A stretch of 39,181 nucleotides of DNA from Rhodospirillales bacterium (GCA_030744625.1 JASLQF010000007.1:1-39181); one strand, 5' to 3'; shown: positions 1-7,781, numbered from the stretch's first letter. The notes: generated by a model from the sequence alone, not told the origin. Made by a program: numbers and translations.

Positions 1-20
1 GTAGGAGAGGCGGCCGCCGT

Positions 21-138
21 GATGCTGGAGCATCACAAGGGCGCCTCGACGCATCGGGGCGCGAACACAAGGCTCCCGCAGGGCGAGCTGGAAGGGCGCC
101 CCTGCGGCGTCAAGACGTCTCGCCGATGCTCCAGCATC
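21..138. repeat. Pair of inverted near-palindromes
   Basis: GATGCTGGAGCATC at 21-34 recurs as its exact reverse complement GATGCTCCAGCATC at 125-138. Each copy is itself a near-palindrome (GATGCT/AGCATC), so the 118-nt segment could fold either as two small hairpins or as one long one. Short open frames run through it on both strands, but none resembles a protein I recognise. The rest of 1-293 shows no gene. Its role is unknown; it could be a REP-like element or a terminator region of a gene lying before the window. Confidence 0.5.
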
Positions 139-293
139 GCCTTCGCCGCCTTTCCTGGCATGGGCACCCTTCCAACTCGTTGAAAACACGCAATACATTG
201 TCGGCAGGACTCTAAGGCCGCGCCTCTCGTCCGGGCAAGAAAAAAGCGGCGCCTGTTTGGTGCCGTTATTGGGTTGTTCGGGCCGGGGGCGGT

Positions 294-791
294 GTGCTAC
301 GCAAAGCCATGATCGAAAGGATCAAGGCATTGCTGCTCGGCGGTGGCGCGGAAGGCTCGCCGGGCGGCGAGATCGACCGAGAGGACGACGCCCGGGTGGC
401 GGCCGCCGCATTGCTGGTCGAGGCGGCCTGCATGGACGGCACCGTCGACGACAGCGAACGCGACACCATCGCCCGGCTCCTGCGCTCGAGTTTCGGGCTC
501 GAAGCGGAGGAGGTGGTGGAACTCATCGAGGCCGCCACGCGCTCGGTCAAGGAATCCAACCAGCTTTACGCCTTTACCCGCGTCATTAACGACCGCTATT
601 CCCATGAAGAGAGGGTCGGTATAATCGAGATGTTGTGGGAGGTGGCTTACGCCGATGGCCATCTGCATCATTACGAATCGAATCTGGTGCGCCGCGTCTC
701 GGGGCTCATTCACGTGCCCGACCGGGAAAGCGGCGAAGCACACAAACGGGTATTGGCGCGCGTCGAGCTCGCCGTGGCCGCCTCTTCTTGA
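294..791 (+). CDS. TerB-family (tellurite resistance/co-chaperone-like) protein
   Basis: A 165-residue soluble, mostly helical acidic protein. Two related helical motifs are visible: an ACMDGTVDDSERDTI segment near residues 45-60, and AYADGHLHHYESNLVRRVSG near residues 118-137. These match the duplicated acidic metal-binding half-sites of the TerB fold (Asp-Gly followed by a downstream Glu). TerB proteins are linked to tellurite resistance and stress signalling, but stand-alone chromosomal copies like this one have no firm function. I use the GTG at 294; an in-frame ATG at 309 is an equally good start and removes only five residues. FdxA follows after about 70 bp in the same direction. The family assignment is good; the cellular role is unknown. 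Confidence 0.75.
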   Translation: MLRKAMIERIKALLLGGGAEGSPGGEIDREDDARVAAAALLVEAACMDGTVDDSERDTIARLLRSSFGLEAEEVVELIEAATRSVKESNQLYAFTRVINDRYSHEERVGIIEMLWEVAYADGHLHHYESNLVRRVSGLIHVPDRESGEAHKRVLARVELAVAASS

Positions 792-860
792 GATTGACCT
801 CAACCCCCCGGCAAACTAAAACCCCGGGCAAATCAAAAACGGCGAGAAACGGAGAAAACC

Positions 861-1196
861 ATGACCTACATCGTCACCGAGCCCTGCATCAAGTGCAAGT
901 TGCAGGATTGCGTCGAGGTGTGCCCCGTCGACTGTTTCTACGAGGGCGAAAACATGCTCGTCATCCACCCCGACGAATGCATCGATTGCGGTGTGTGCGA
1001 GCCCGAATGCCCGGTCGAGGCCATCGTTCCCGATACCGAACCGGATCTTGAAAAATGGCTGCAGATCAACACCGAGTACTCGGAAAAATGGCCCAACATC
1101 TTGCGCATGGGCGAGCCCCCCGCCGACGCCGACGAGTGGCGCGACGTCAAAGACAAGCTGCAGCATTTCAGCTCCGAACCCGGACAAGGAACGTAA
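861..1196 (+). CDS. fdxA: Seven-iron ferredoxin (ferredoxin II type)
   Basis: A 111-residue cytoplasmic electron carrier of the 7Fe-8S type. C9, C17 and C50 fit the [3Fe-4S] ligand pattern, and C21, C40, C43 and C46 fit the [4Fe-4S] pattern of Azotobacter ferredoxin I. The first cluster motif lacks one cysteine of the standard CxxCxxC spacing, as expected for a 3Fe cluster. The C-terminal extension ([18 protein letters not shown]) is characteristic of proteobacterial FdxA. The gene ends just before two stem-loops and is followed by carD, a neighbourhood common in alphaproteobacteria. It could serve the aldehyde:ferredoxin oxidoreductase encoded further along, but that is only a guess from co-occurrence. 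Confidence 0.95.
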   Translation: MTYIVTEPCIKCKLQDCVEVCPVDCFYEGENMLVIHPDECIDCGVCEPECPVEAIVPDTEPDLEKWLQINTEYSEKWPNILRMGEPPADADEWRDVKDKLQHFSSEPGQGT

Positions 1197-1236
1197 CGGG
1201 ATCGCAACGACCGCGTTCCTCTCCATGGGTTCCCGG

Positions 1237-1263
1237 CCCCGTTAACGATCTTCGTTAACGGGG
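1237..1263 (+). terminator. Perfect 12-bp stem-loop after fdxA
   Basis: CCCCGTTAACGA at 1237-1248 pairs perfectly with TCGTTAACGGGG at 1252-1263 around a TCT loop. It lies 41 bp after the fdxA stop. No U-run follows, so it is either a factor-dependent terminator, an mRNA 3'-end stabiliser or a binding site. The GTTAAC core within each arm is itself palindromic. Confidence 0.55.
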
Positions 1264-1300
1264 GGTGTATTCCACATTAGAAATATGTTACATTGTCCGG

Positions 1301-1323
1301 GCCGGCCATCCGTGGCCGGCTTT
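1301..1323 (+). terminator. Stem-loop with short T-run before carD
   Basis: GCCGGCCA at 1301-1308 pairs with TGGCCGGC at 1313-1320 around a TCCG loop, followed by TTT. It looks like a weak intrinsic terminator isolating fdxA from carD. The remaining carD leader (1324-1479) shows no clear promoter consensus. Confidence 0.45.
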
Positions 1324-1479
1324 GGGTTGTGTGGGCCGGCACCTTAGCCGCGCGCACCCGGAGCGAGGGAAACCGACACCATCTGTTCAGCAGCGGCGTG
1401 ATGAAGCCGGCGGACGTAGCGCGTGGAGAATCCGCGCGCTCCCCGAGGAAATACCGTGTAATCAAGAAAGAAACGTGAA

Positions 1480-1986
1480 ATGGCCGAAAAGAAACAATTC
1501 TCCTACAAGCCCGGAGACTATGTGGTTTACCCCACCCATGGGGTGGGCAAGGTGATCAGCGTCGAGAAGCAGAAGATTGCCGGTCATCTCCTGCAGCTAT
1601 TCGTCATCTCGTTCGACCGCGACCGAATGACGCTCAGGGTCCCCGTCACCAAGGCCGAATCCTCGGGCCTGCGCAAGCTGAGCACGCGCAAGGTCATGGA
1701 AGACGCCTTGACGACGCTGACCGGCCGGGCCCGCGTCAAGCGCAGCATGTGGAGCCGCCGGGCGCAGGAGTACGAGACCAAGATCAACTCGGGCGACCCC
1801 ATTTCCATCGCCGAGGTGGTACGCGACCTGCACCGCAACGCGGGCCAGCCCGACCAATCGTTCAGCGAGCGTCAGATTTACGAATCGGCGCGCGACCGGC
1901 TGGCGGGTGAATTGGCGGCCCTGGAGAAAGTCGACGTGGAAACCGCCACCGAAAAGCTGGAGGGGCTCCTCTCGGCGGCGGCCTGA
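1480..1986 (+). CDS. carD: CarD-family RNA polymerase-binding regulator
   Basis: A 168-residue protein. The N-terminal Tudor-like CarD/TRCF RNA-polymerase-interacting domain covers about residues 8-65 and opens with FSYKPGDYVVYPTHGVGKV. A helical, basic C-terminal half follows (WSRRAQEYETKINSGDP is typical of the CarD DNA-binding domain). CarD proteins bind the RNAP beta subunit and stabilise the open complex at promoters, in particular of rRNA genes. Length and domain order are normal for the family. The gene has its own 283-bp leader with stem-loops separating it from fdxA. Only a weak purine-rich ribosome site (AAGAAAG) precedes the ATG. Symbol assigned by family; confidence in the family is high. 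Confidence 0.92.
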   Translation: MAEKKQFSYKPGDYVVYPTHGVGKVISVEKQKIAGHLLQLFVISFDRDRMTLRVPVTKAESSGLRKLSTRKVMEDALTTLTGRARVKRSMWSRRAQEYETKINSGDPISIAEVVRDLHRNAGQPDQSFSERQIYESARDRLAGELAALEKVDVETATEKLEGLLSAAA

Positions 1987-2077
1987 GCGGTCCCGCGGAT
2001 CGCTGGCCGTCCGGCCGTTTCGGGACGTGACGCCGCATCACTGAATTCCCTCGAATCGGAATCGACGCGCTGTTCGG

Positions 2078-2878
2078 ATGCCGGAAACAGAGGTAATCGC
2101 GACATTGCCGGCGCCGCGCCGGACCTGGGCCGTGGCCTCCGTTCACGGCGAGGCGGCACGCTTGCGCGCCTTGCACGCCAAGCTCTCCGAGCGCATCCGT
2201 GCCGACGAGAACCTCGTTTACCTGGGCAACATCCTGGGCCACGGCGACGCCGTCGGCGACGCCGTCGAGGAGCTGCTGTCTTTCCGCCGGGCCCTTTTGG
2301 CACGGCCCGGCGGTGAGTTTCGGAGCATCGTCTATCTGCGCGGCAGCCAGGAGGAAATGTGGCAGAAACTGCTGCAGATCCAGTTCGCCACCGATCCCCG
2401 GGAGGTCCTGCAATGGATGCTGGACCGCGGCGTCGGGGCGACCCTGGAGGCCTACGGCGGAAGCGCCGAGGAGGGCGTGGTGGCCGCCACCAAGGGCCCC
2501 GTGGCCCTCACCGAATGGACGGGAAACCTGCGTGACGCCATGCGCGCCCGTGACGGACACAACGCCCTCATGAGCGCCATTTGCCACGCCGCCCGCACCG
2601 AGGACGGCACCTTCCTGTTCGTCCACGCCGGCCTCGACACGGAACGTTCCCTTGCCCAGCAGACCGACAACTTCTGGTGGGGCGCCGGCGGGTTCGAGGA
2701 GATCACCGCGCCCTATGGCGGCTTCAGCAAGCTGGTGCGCGGCTTCGACCGGCGCCACCCGGGCATCGAGGTCGCCGCCTTTACCGCCACCGTGGACGGC
2801 GGCTGCGGGTTCGGCGGCCCCCTGCTCGCCGCGTGTTTCGACGGCGACGGCGAGCTGGTGGACACTCTGGAGGCTTGA
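2078..2878 (+). CDS. Metallophosphatase-fold protein lacking the metal ligands (predicted inactive)
   Basis: A 266-residue protein whose layout follows PrpE/ApaH-type calcineurin-like phosphoesterases, including the late FVHAG motif (around residue 185). The catalytic blocks are altered. The GDxHG block reads ASVHG (Asp to Ser at residue 21). The GDxxDRG block reads GNILGHG at 50-56 (both Asp lost, Arg to His). The GNHE block reads GSQE at 89-92 (Asn and His lost). With at least four metal or phosphate ligands missing, normal dinuclear phosphatase chemistry is unlikely. The frame is intact and well preserved over its length, so the protein is probably maintained for a binding or regulatory role rather than being a decaying gene. 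The molybdenum-carrier-like gene follows after 28 bp and is likely cotranscribed. Confidence 0.7.
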   Translation: MPETEVIATLPAPRRTWAVASVHGEAARLRALHAKLSERIRADENLVYLGNILGHGDAVGDAVEELLSFRRALLARPGGEFRSIVYLRGSQEEMWQKLLQIQFATDPREVLQWMLDRGVGATLEAYGGSAEEGVVAATKGPVALTEWTGNLRDAMRARDGHNALMSAICHAARTEDGTFLFVHAGLDTERSLAQQTDNFWWGAGGFEEITAPYGGFSKLVRGFDRRHPGIEVAAFTATVDGGCGFGGPLLAACFDGDGELVDTLEA

Positions 2879-2906
2879 TACCAAGGACCGTTGGTATGAG
2901 GACGCC

Positions 2907-3416
2907 GTGGCACGCCCATCGACGCTGGTGAAAATCGTTTCCGGTGGCCAGACCGGGGTGGACCGGGCGGCCCTGGACGTCGCCCTCGAACTCGGCATCG
3001 CGTGTGGGGGCTGGTGCCCGCGCGGCCGTATCGCAGAGGACGGCGTCATCGCCGCTTCCTATCCCCTGCGCGAAACGGAATCCTCCGACTATGCCGAGCG
3101 CACCCGCTCCAACGTGCGCGATTCGGACGCTACCCTGGTGCTCACCCGCGGCCGGCCCAGCGGCGGCACGGCGCTCACCCTTGATTTCGCCAGGATGCTG
3201 GGGCGCCCTTCCATGGTCATCGATCTCTCCGTGCCAAGCACCGGCGCGGCGGACAGCGCCGGCACGTGGATCGAAGCCGAGGGCGTCGCCATCCTGAACG
3301 TGGCCGGGCCGCGCGAAAGCACGTCACCGGGAATCCACCAGGAGGCATCGGCGTTCCTCAGGGAGCTGTTGGGGTGGGGAGGACACCGGCAAAAGCCGGC
3401 CCTCGGCCCTCAGTAG
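2907..3416 (+). CDS. Putative molybdenum carrier (MoCo-carrier/LOG-fold) protein
   Basis: A 169-residue cytoplasmic protein with a Rossmann-like fold. It opens with KIVSGGQTGVDRAALDVAL, then CGGWCPRGRIAEDG, and later TRGRPSGGTALTLDFA. These blocks match the bacterial putative molybdenum carrier family, which is related to molybdenum cofactor carrier proteins and lysine-decarboxylase-like (LOG) folds. The frame is open further upstream; I place the start at GTG 2907 because GAGG lies six bases before it and the family begins just after. The ligand has not been proved for bacterial members. The gene sits 28 bp behind the phosphatase-fold protein. It converges on, and overlaps by 7 bp, the M48 protease gene. 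Confidence 0.75.
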   Translation: MARPSTLVKIVSGGQTGVDRAALDVALELGIACGGWCPRGRIAEDGVIAASYPLRETESSDYAERTRSNVRDSDATLVLTRGRPSGGTALTLDFARMLGRPSMVIDLSVPSTGAADSAGTWIEAEGVAILNVAGPRESTSPGIHQEASAFLRELLGWGGHRQKPALGPQ

Positions 3417-4909
3417 CCGACCGTCTTGACCACGCTGCCGACGACCAGGGGCTCGCCCCTTTGCAGGCCGTTGAGGGTCTCGAACCACTCCAACGCGAAC
3501 TTCTCGAAGGGCATGCGCGCCGCCAGGCTGGCCGCCGTGTCGCCGTCCTCGACGACGACGAAGCGCAGGCGCAGCGGGCGTAGCGCCGACGCCTCTTCCG
3601 GCGACAGGCGCCGGAAGCTGTAGGTGGTGCGTTGAAAATCCTCGGCCAGGCGCGCCGTGGCCGCCGGTGGCGTGATGAAGGCGAAACGGAAGATGCGCTC
3701 CCGCGTCAGGTGGATGGCCACCAGGCGCACGTCCCGGGTGCCTTCGCGCATGGAGGCGCGGCCAAGGCCGGTGGCGCCGTTCAAGCCATTGACCTCTATC
3801 CTCTCCACGTCCTTCAACGACAGCCCCTGTCCCCAATGGCGCGTCAGGTAGAGCAACACGTCGTCGAAGGTCTTGGCCTTTTTCGGCACCTCCATGTCGA
3901 AGACGATGACGGCGTCGTCCGGGCCCCGCGCCACCACCCGCGCCGGGCTGTTGAACATGACGAAACCCGGCGGCACCTCGAAGCGGAACCCCATCCCCGG
4001 ATGGGTGAAGACGCGCCCGGCGCGCACGCCCTGCTTGGGGTCGTCGCCGAACAGCATGCCGTCGACGCGGGCGATGTAGTCGCCGCGCCCGGTTCGCGGG
4101 TCGGTCACCGGCGCCACCTGGGCCAGCCGGATGGCCTGTTGGATGCGCTCCGTGGTGCGCGGGTGCGTGGACATGATGTTGAAGCGCTCCGCGTCCTCGG
4201 GGTGCCCCGCCAGGGCCGCCTCCAGCTTGGTGTGGGCCTTGAGTTTTCCCAGGAAACGGACGGCGGCGTTGGGGTCGAAGCCGAGCCGCGACATGTAGCG
4301 GACGCCGAGCATGTCGGCCTCCAGCTCCTGTTCGCGCGAGAAGCCTTGCAGGTAAATCTGGGTACCGTATGAAGCCAGTCGGCCGAACTCGGAGGGCACG
4401 CCGGCGGCGCTGCCCAGAGCGCCAAGAAGAGTGAGCCCGATGTTGGCCGCCATCGCCTTGGAGTAGCGCTGGGCCGTGTGGCGCGCCGTGACGTGGCCGA
4501 GTTCGTGGGCGAGGACAGCGACCATCTCCGCCTCGTCGTCGGCAAGGGCCAGCAAGCCGCGTGTCATGTAGATGTAGCCGCCGGGAAGCGCGAAGGCGTT
4601 GACAACATCGGAATTGAGCACGGTGAAGGTGTAGGGCATGTCCGGCACTTCGGACACCTGGGTCAGGGCGACGGCGATGTTCCTGACGTAGTCGGCGAGG
4701 TCCCTGTCCGCGTAAGCGCCGCCGAACCCCTTGAGGATCTTGGGGTGCTCCTTCTTGCCGATTTCCATCTCGTCGGCGCGCGACATGAAGGCCGTGAAGC
4801 TCTGCTCGCCGGTCGCCGGGTTCACCGAGCAACCGGCCAGCGCCAGCAGTGGCCCGGCCAGCGCCAGCAGTGGCAATGAGAGGACGATGACGCGCGTCAG
4901 GGCTTTCAT
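3410..4909 (-). CDS. M48-family zinc metalloprotease, predicted lipoprotein
   Basis: A 499-residue envelope protease of the BepA/LoiP/Oma1 type. The N-terminus is a lipoprotein signal with lipobox LALAGC, placing the lipidated cysteine at residue 27. The zinc site is HELGH at 135-139, and the third ligand is the Glu in the SREQELEAD motif about 65 residues later. The region after about residue 260 contains no second protease motif; its end (VEDGDTAASLAARMPF) resembles a LysM-like segment. Family members degrade misfolded outer-membrane proteins and help LPS-transporter assembly in the periplasm. The protein is longer than BepA, as is common in alphaproteobacteria. Its signal peptide contains an exact in-frame duplication. 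No operon partner on this strand. Confidence 0.9.
   Translation of the reverse strand: MKALTRVIVLSLPLLALAGPLLALAGCSVNPATGEQSFTAFMSRADEMEIGKKEHPKILKGFGGAYADRDLADYVRNIAVALTQVSEVPDMPYTFTVLNSDVVNAFALPGGYIYMTRGLLALADDEAEMVAVLAHELGHVTARHTAQRYSKAMAANIGLTLLGALGSAAGVPSEFGRLASYGTQIYLQGFSREQELEADMLGVRYMSRLGFDPNAAVRFLGKLKAHTKLEAALAGHPEDAERFNIMSTHPRTTERIQQAIRLAQVAPVTDPRTGRGDYIARVDGMLFGDDPKQGVRAGRVFTHPGMGFRFEVPPGFVMFNSPARVVARGPDDAVIVFDMEVPKKAKTFDDVLLYLTRHWGQGLSLKDVERIEVNGLNGATGLGRASMREGTRDVRLVAIHLTRERIFRFAFITPPAATARLAEDFQRTTYSFRRLSPEEASALRPLRLRFVVVEDGDTAASLAARMPFEKFALEWFETLNGLQRGEPLVVGSVVKTVGY
4833..4874. repeat. 21-bp tandem duplication in a signal peptide
   Basis: The unit CCGGCCAGCGCCAGCAGTGGC occurs twice head to tail (4833-4853 and 4854-4874). 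On the coding strand it doubles seven residues of the hydrophobic core of the M48 lipoprotein signal (LLALAGP then LLALAGC). The reading frame and lipobox are unaffected. It appears to be a recent replication-slippage event. Confidence 0.85.
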
Positions 4910-4990
4910 GGGACCATCATACAGGCCCCGTCATCGCGCCGAAATGCCGCTTTGCCGGTATTGTGCCGGGACCCCCGGATCGGCGAGGCA

Positions 4991-5821
4991 TCAGCGCGGC
5001 AGAACCTCGATCTGCTCGGGATGGCTGGCGTCGATGAGGGGGCCGTTGAAGCGCTTGATCCATCCCCGTGCACGCACGCGGCGCTCTTTCAGGGCGAGGG
5101 GGTCGAGCCCGGCCTTCTCGAACAGCCGGCGCGCCTTCGCCGACAAGGAAACGGTGAAGTCGGTGCGCCAGTCGGCACCGAAGTTCAGGTAGACGCGGCC
5201 CTTCACCCGCGCCGCGTCGAGCACAATGCCTTCGACGATTTGGAAGGTGTCGATGAATCGCCCCGCCTCCCCGGGCACGCGGATGGAGTAGAAGGGATGC
5301 GCCCATATTCCGCGCCCGGCCCCCCGCGCCGCGCTTTCCACAGACAGCATCTCGGCGGCCAGCCTCCGGTTGTCGGGAAATGTGTAGACGCGGGCCATGC
5401 CGAGACGCAGCAGTTCGCCCTGCACCCAGAGGCCTTTCCCGCCAACTTTATCCTCGACATGGAGATGGGCGAGCAAGCGGCCGTGGCGGTCGAGGCGCTG
5501 CCCACCGTGGCCAAAACGGACGGCGCGCCCCCGCACCATGGCCTCGAGCGCCCACTTGGACTCCCTGGCCAGCGGCCAGGCCACGAACCCGGGGCGGCCG
5601 AGGGGCAGCTTGGGCGCCTGGATGCCGACCAGGCGCACCTGGGTGGCACCGGCGATGGCGCTCTCCAGCCTCACCGTATCGCCGTCCACCACCTCGCGCA
5701 CCACGGCTCGGCCCCCGTCTTCCAGGCCGCCGTCTTCCAGGCCCCCGGCGGCGAAGGCCGGCGCGGCCGGTGAAAGGACGGCCAGGAAGAGCGCGGTAAT
5801 GGCGTGGCGGCGGGTGGTCAT
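4991..5821 (-). CDS. Secreted thermonuclease (SNase)-like protein
   Basis: A 276-residue protein when started at the ATG at 5821 (MTTRRHAI), which gives a clean signal peptide ending in AFAAG; the frame is open 13 codons further. The SNase domain spans roughly residues 36-160, with VVDGDTVRL, VRLVGIQAPK and LDRHGRLLAHL. These correspond to the metal-binding Asp and catalytic Arg/Glu regions, although the usual DxPE at the second motif reads QAPK, so nuclease activity is uncertain. A C-terminal segment of about 100 residues follows that I do not recognise. A short repeat encodes GGLEDGGLEDGG just after the signal peptide (15-bp duplication). The gene is divergent from pip. Confidence 0.8.
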   Translation of the reverse strand: MTTRRHAITALFLAVLSPAAPAFAAGGLEDGGLEDGGRAVVREVVDGDTVRLESAIAGATQVRLVGIQAPKLPLGRPGFVAWPLARESKWALEAMVRGRAVRFGHGGQRLDRHGRLLAHLHVEDKVGGKGLWVQGELLRLGMARVYTFPDNRRLAAEMLSVESAARGAGRGIWAHPFYSIRVPGEAGRFIDTFQIVEGIVLDAARVKGRVYLNFGADWRTDFTVSLSAKARRLFEKAGLDPLALKERRVRARGWIKRFNGPLIDASHPEQIEVLPR

Positions 5822-5884
5822 GGTCGGCGGAGCATAGCGGAGCGGCGCGCCAGGTTGCAAAATGGCCGCCGTCGGGCGGAGGCG

Positions 5885-5913
5885 TTCCCCTGACCACGTG
5901 ATTTACATATAGT
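5885..5913 (+). promoter_or_regulatory. Weak sigma70-like promoter before pip
   Basis: TATAGT at 5908-5913 is preceded 17 bp upstream by TTCCCC at 5885-5890, which matches the -35 consensus in only three positions. It lies in the divergent gap between the nuclease-like gene and pip and points at pip. Prediction by eye only. Confidence 0.3.
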
Positions 5914-5969
5914 GGGCGGCGCCGCGCCGCATGACGCGGTTTGGCTGGATGGAATGTGACGGATCGGCC

Positions 5970-6929
5970 ATGGACACGCACACGGAACGCCGGGACCTGT
6001 TCCCTGAAATTGCGCCGTTCGAACACGGCGAGATCGCCCTCGACGGGCTCCATAAGATGTACTGGGAGCAATCGGGCAACCCCGACGGAGCGCCCGTTCT
6101 GTTCCTGCACGGCGGCCCCGGCGCCGGAGCGACGCCGGCCCACCGCTGCTTTTTCGATCCCGTCCATTACCGCATCATCATCTTCGACCAGCGGGGCGCC
6201 GGCCGTTCCAAGCCGCTTGGCGAGACCGCCGGCAACACCACCGACCACCTGATCGCCGACATCGAGACCCTGAGGATCCGCCTCGGCGTCGAGCGCTGGT
6301 TGATATTCGGCGGATCGTGGGGCGCCACCCTGGCCCTCGCCTACGGCATCCGCCACCCCGAGCGCTGCACGGGTTTCGTGTTGAGGGGCGTCTTCCTCGG
6401 CCGCGCGGCGGAGCTCGACTGGTTCCTCCATGGCATGCGCACCTTTTTTCCGGAGGCTTGGCGCGCCTTCGCCGAATTCCTTCCCGAGGACGAGCGCGGC
6501 GATCTGCTGGGCTCCTACTACGCGCGGCTGACCGACCCCGACCCGACGGTCCACGGGGCGGCGGCGCTGGCCTGGAGCCGCTACGAGAGCGCCTGCTCCA
6601 AGCTGGCGCCGGGCTACGACGCGCCCGGCAATCACGCCTCCGGTCCGGCGCTCGGCCTGGCCCGCCTCGAGGCCCATTACATCAAGAACGGCGTATTCAT
6701 GGCGGAGAACTACCTGCTGGAAAACATCTCCCGCCTGCACCCACACCCCGGCATCGTCGTGCAGGGCCGCTACGACATGATCTGCCCCATGGTCACCGCC
6801 GACGAGCTGTGCCGCGCCTGGCCCAATGCCGAACTGGTGGTCGTTCAGGACGCCGGGCACTCGGCCATGGAGCCCAGCATCCGTTCGGCCCTGGTCGCCG
6901 CCACCGAGGCCTTCACGAAGCCGCGCTGA
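5970..6929 (+). CDS. pip: Proline iminopeptidase (S33 alpha/beta hydrolase)
   Basis: A 319-residue cytoplasmic enzyme that removes N-terminal proline from peptides. The diagnostic motifs are all present: YWEQSGNPDG, the oxyanion-hole HGGPGAG (47-53), FDQRGAGRS, the nucleophile elbow GGSWG (Ser116), then D269 in GRYDMICP and H297 in DAGHSAMEP. The length is normal. In-frame ATGs at 5931 and 5949 would add 13 or 7 residues. I chose 5970 because family N-termini begin shortly before the LFPEI segment and GGA lies upstream of it. Flanked by a divergent nuclease-like gene and a codirectional PagL-like gene 97 bp on; no obvious operon. Confidence 0.93.
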   Translation: MDTHTERRDLFPEIAPFEHGEIALDGLHKMYWEQSGNPDGAPVLFLHGGPGAGATPAHRCFFDPVHYRIIIFDQRGAGRSKPLGETAGNTTDHLIADIETLRIRLGVERWLIFGGSWGATLALAYGIRHPERCTGFVLRGVFLGRAAELDWFLHGMRTFFPEAWRAFAEFLPEDERGDLLGSYYARLTDPDPTVHGAAALAWSRYESACSKLAPGYDAPGNHASGPALGLARLEAHYIKNGVFMAENYLLENISRLHPHPGIVVQGRYDMICPMVTADELCRAWPNAELVVVQDAGHSAMEPSIRSALVAATEAFTKPR

Positions 6930-7026
6930 TCCCGCCTCGGGTCGGCCGGGGCGGCGCCAAAGAGGTTGCAACTTGATGCCCCTGCCGTAAACTGCAACCA
7001 ATCGACAATCCCTCGGGGGCACGCCG

Positions 7027-7542
7027 GTGAGAAAAGGAACAATCAGGGTGATCGCCGCCGCGGCGGCCGCGTGGATGATCCTTCCTTCGGCCTCCGCCTT
7101 GGCCGACGACCCCGATTTCGTGGCCTTCGGTGCCGGCTGGTTCGACTGGAACCGTCAGAAGAAGCAGGCCGCCGAGATCAACCTGGAGTACCGCTCGGAC
7201 AGGAAATTCTGGATTTTCAAGCCCTTGGCCGGCGCCATGGCGACCTCCACCGGCTCGTTCTACGGCTACGCCGGCGTCGGCGTCGACGTCTTCTTCGGGC
7301 GGCGCTTCGTGGTCACGCCGAGCTTCGCGCCGGGCCTGTACATCGAAGGCGGGGGCCACGACCTCGGCCACGTCATCGAGTTCCGCTCGCAGGCCGAGTT
7401 CGCCTACCGCTTCGACGACCGCTCGCGCCTCGGCTTCGCCATCTCGCACATCTCCAACGCCAGCATCGGCGACAACAACCCCGGCACCGAGCTGTTCACG
7501 CTCTACTATTCGGTTCCCTTCTCCAAGCTGTTCGGCCGCTGA
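7027..7542 (+). CDS. pagL: PagL-type lipid A 3-O-deacylase (outer membrane)
   Basis: A 171-residue beta-barrel protein with a cleavable signal peptide (about 1-26, ending ASALA). The PagL active site is recognisable: H141 and S143 in the SHISNAS motif, and E155 in NNPGTE. The 14-residue His-to-Glu spacing matches the H126/S128/E140 triad known from Pseudomonas PagL, and the C-terminus ends in an aromatic-rich strand as expected for a barrel. The enzyme would remove the 3-position acyl chain of lipid A in the outer membrane. The start is GTG at 7027. Upstream, GGTTGCA (6964-6970) and TGCAACC (6993-6999) form an inverted repeat that might be regulatory. The gene symbol is by family; substrate position is inferred. 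Confidence 0.85.
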   Translation: MRKGTIRVIAAAAAAWMILPSASALADDPDFVAFGAGWFDWNRQKKQAAEINLEYRSDRKFWIFKPLAGAMATSTGSFYGYAGVGVDVFFGRRFVVTPSFAPGLYIEGGGHDLGHVIEFRSQAEFAYRFDDRSRLGFAISHISNASIGDNNPGTELFTLYYSVPFSKLFGR

Positions 7543-7563
7543 GCACGCGTACCGCGTTGGTGG

Positions 7564-7569
7564 TATAAT
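7564..7569 (+). promoter_or_regulatory. -10 box of the tRNA-Arg(CCT) promoter
   Basis: A perfect TATAAT lies 11 bp before the mature tRNA 5' end, the expected place for a tRNA gene promoter. No good -35 hexamer is visible at 16-18 bp spacing. Confidence 0.55.
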
Positions 7570-7580
7570 GGGCGCCGCGC

Positions 7581-7657
7581 GGCCCCGTAGCTCAGTCGGA
7601 TAGAGCGTCGGATTCCTAATCCGAAGGTCAGAGGTTCAAATCCTCTCGGGGTCGCCA
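7581..7657 (+). tRNA. tRNA-Arg (anticodon CCT)
   Basis: A full cloverleaf with encoded CCA. The acceptor stem GGCCCCG pairs with CGGGGTC (one G-U). The D-arm is GCTC/GAGC. The anticodon stem TCGGA/TCCGA carries loop TTCCTAA (anticodon CCT). The T-arm AGAGG/CCTCT encloses TTCAAAT. The discriminator is G, followed by CCA at 7655-7657. It reads AGG codons. It marks the left edge of an accessory region that ends at a second tRNA-Arg 3' fragment near 11671. Confidence 0.97.
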
Positions 7658-7713
7658 GTTCTTTCAATAGTTTACCACCATTCGAATCACGCACGAACGG
7701 CTCCCCGTGGCGT

Positions 7714-7737
7714 TTGACAGCCACCTTGACAGCCACC
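7714..7737. repeat. 12-bp tandem repeat beside the tRNA
   Basis: TTGACAGCCACC occurs twice head to tail (7714-7725, 7726-7737), 57 bp after the tRNA end. The stretch 7658-7781 otherwise has no gene I can support. On the minus strand it reads VAVKVAVK, like the repetitive tails sometimes left by integrase genes next to tRNAs, but no integrase domain is present. Confidence 0.5.
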
Positions 7738-7781
7738 CGGAGTGAATTCGCCGCCCGAAACACCGATTTGGCCCCTTAGCT

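Noticed and set aside
7506..7763. Minus-strand frame containing ATPRGFEPLTFGLG
   Set aside because: This is the antisense translation of the tRNA-Arg gene, a frequent false gene. The similar ATPAGFEPAAFGL at 11562-11876 is the antisense of the tRNA fragment.
7658..7781. Possible integrase remnant next to the tRNA
   Set aside because: Only a 12-bp tandem repeat and a VAVKVAVK-like reading are present; no tyrosine recombinase motif can be found on either strand.
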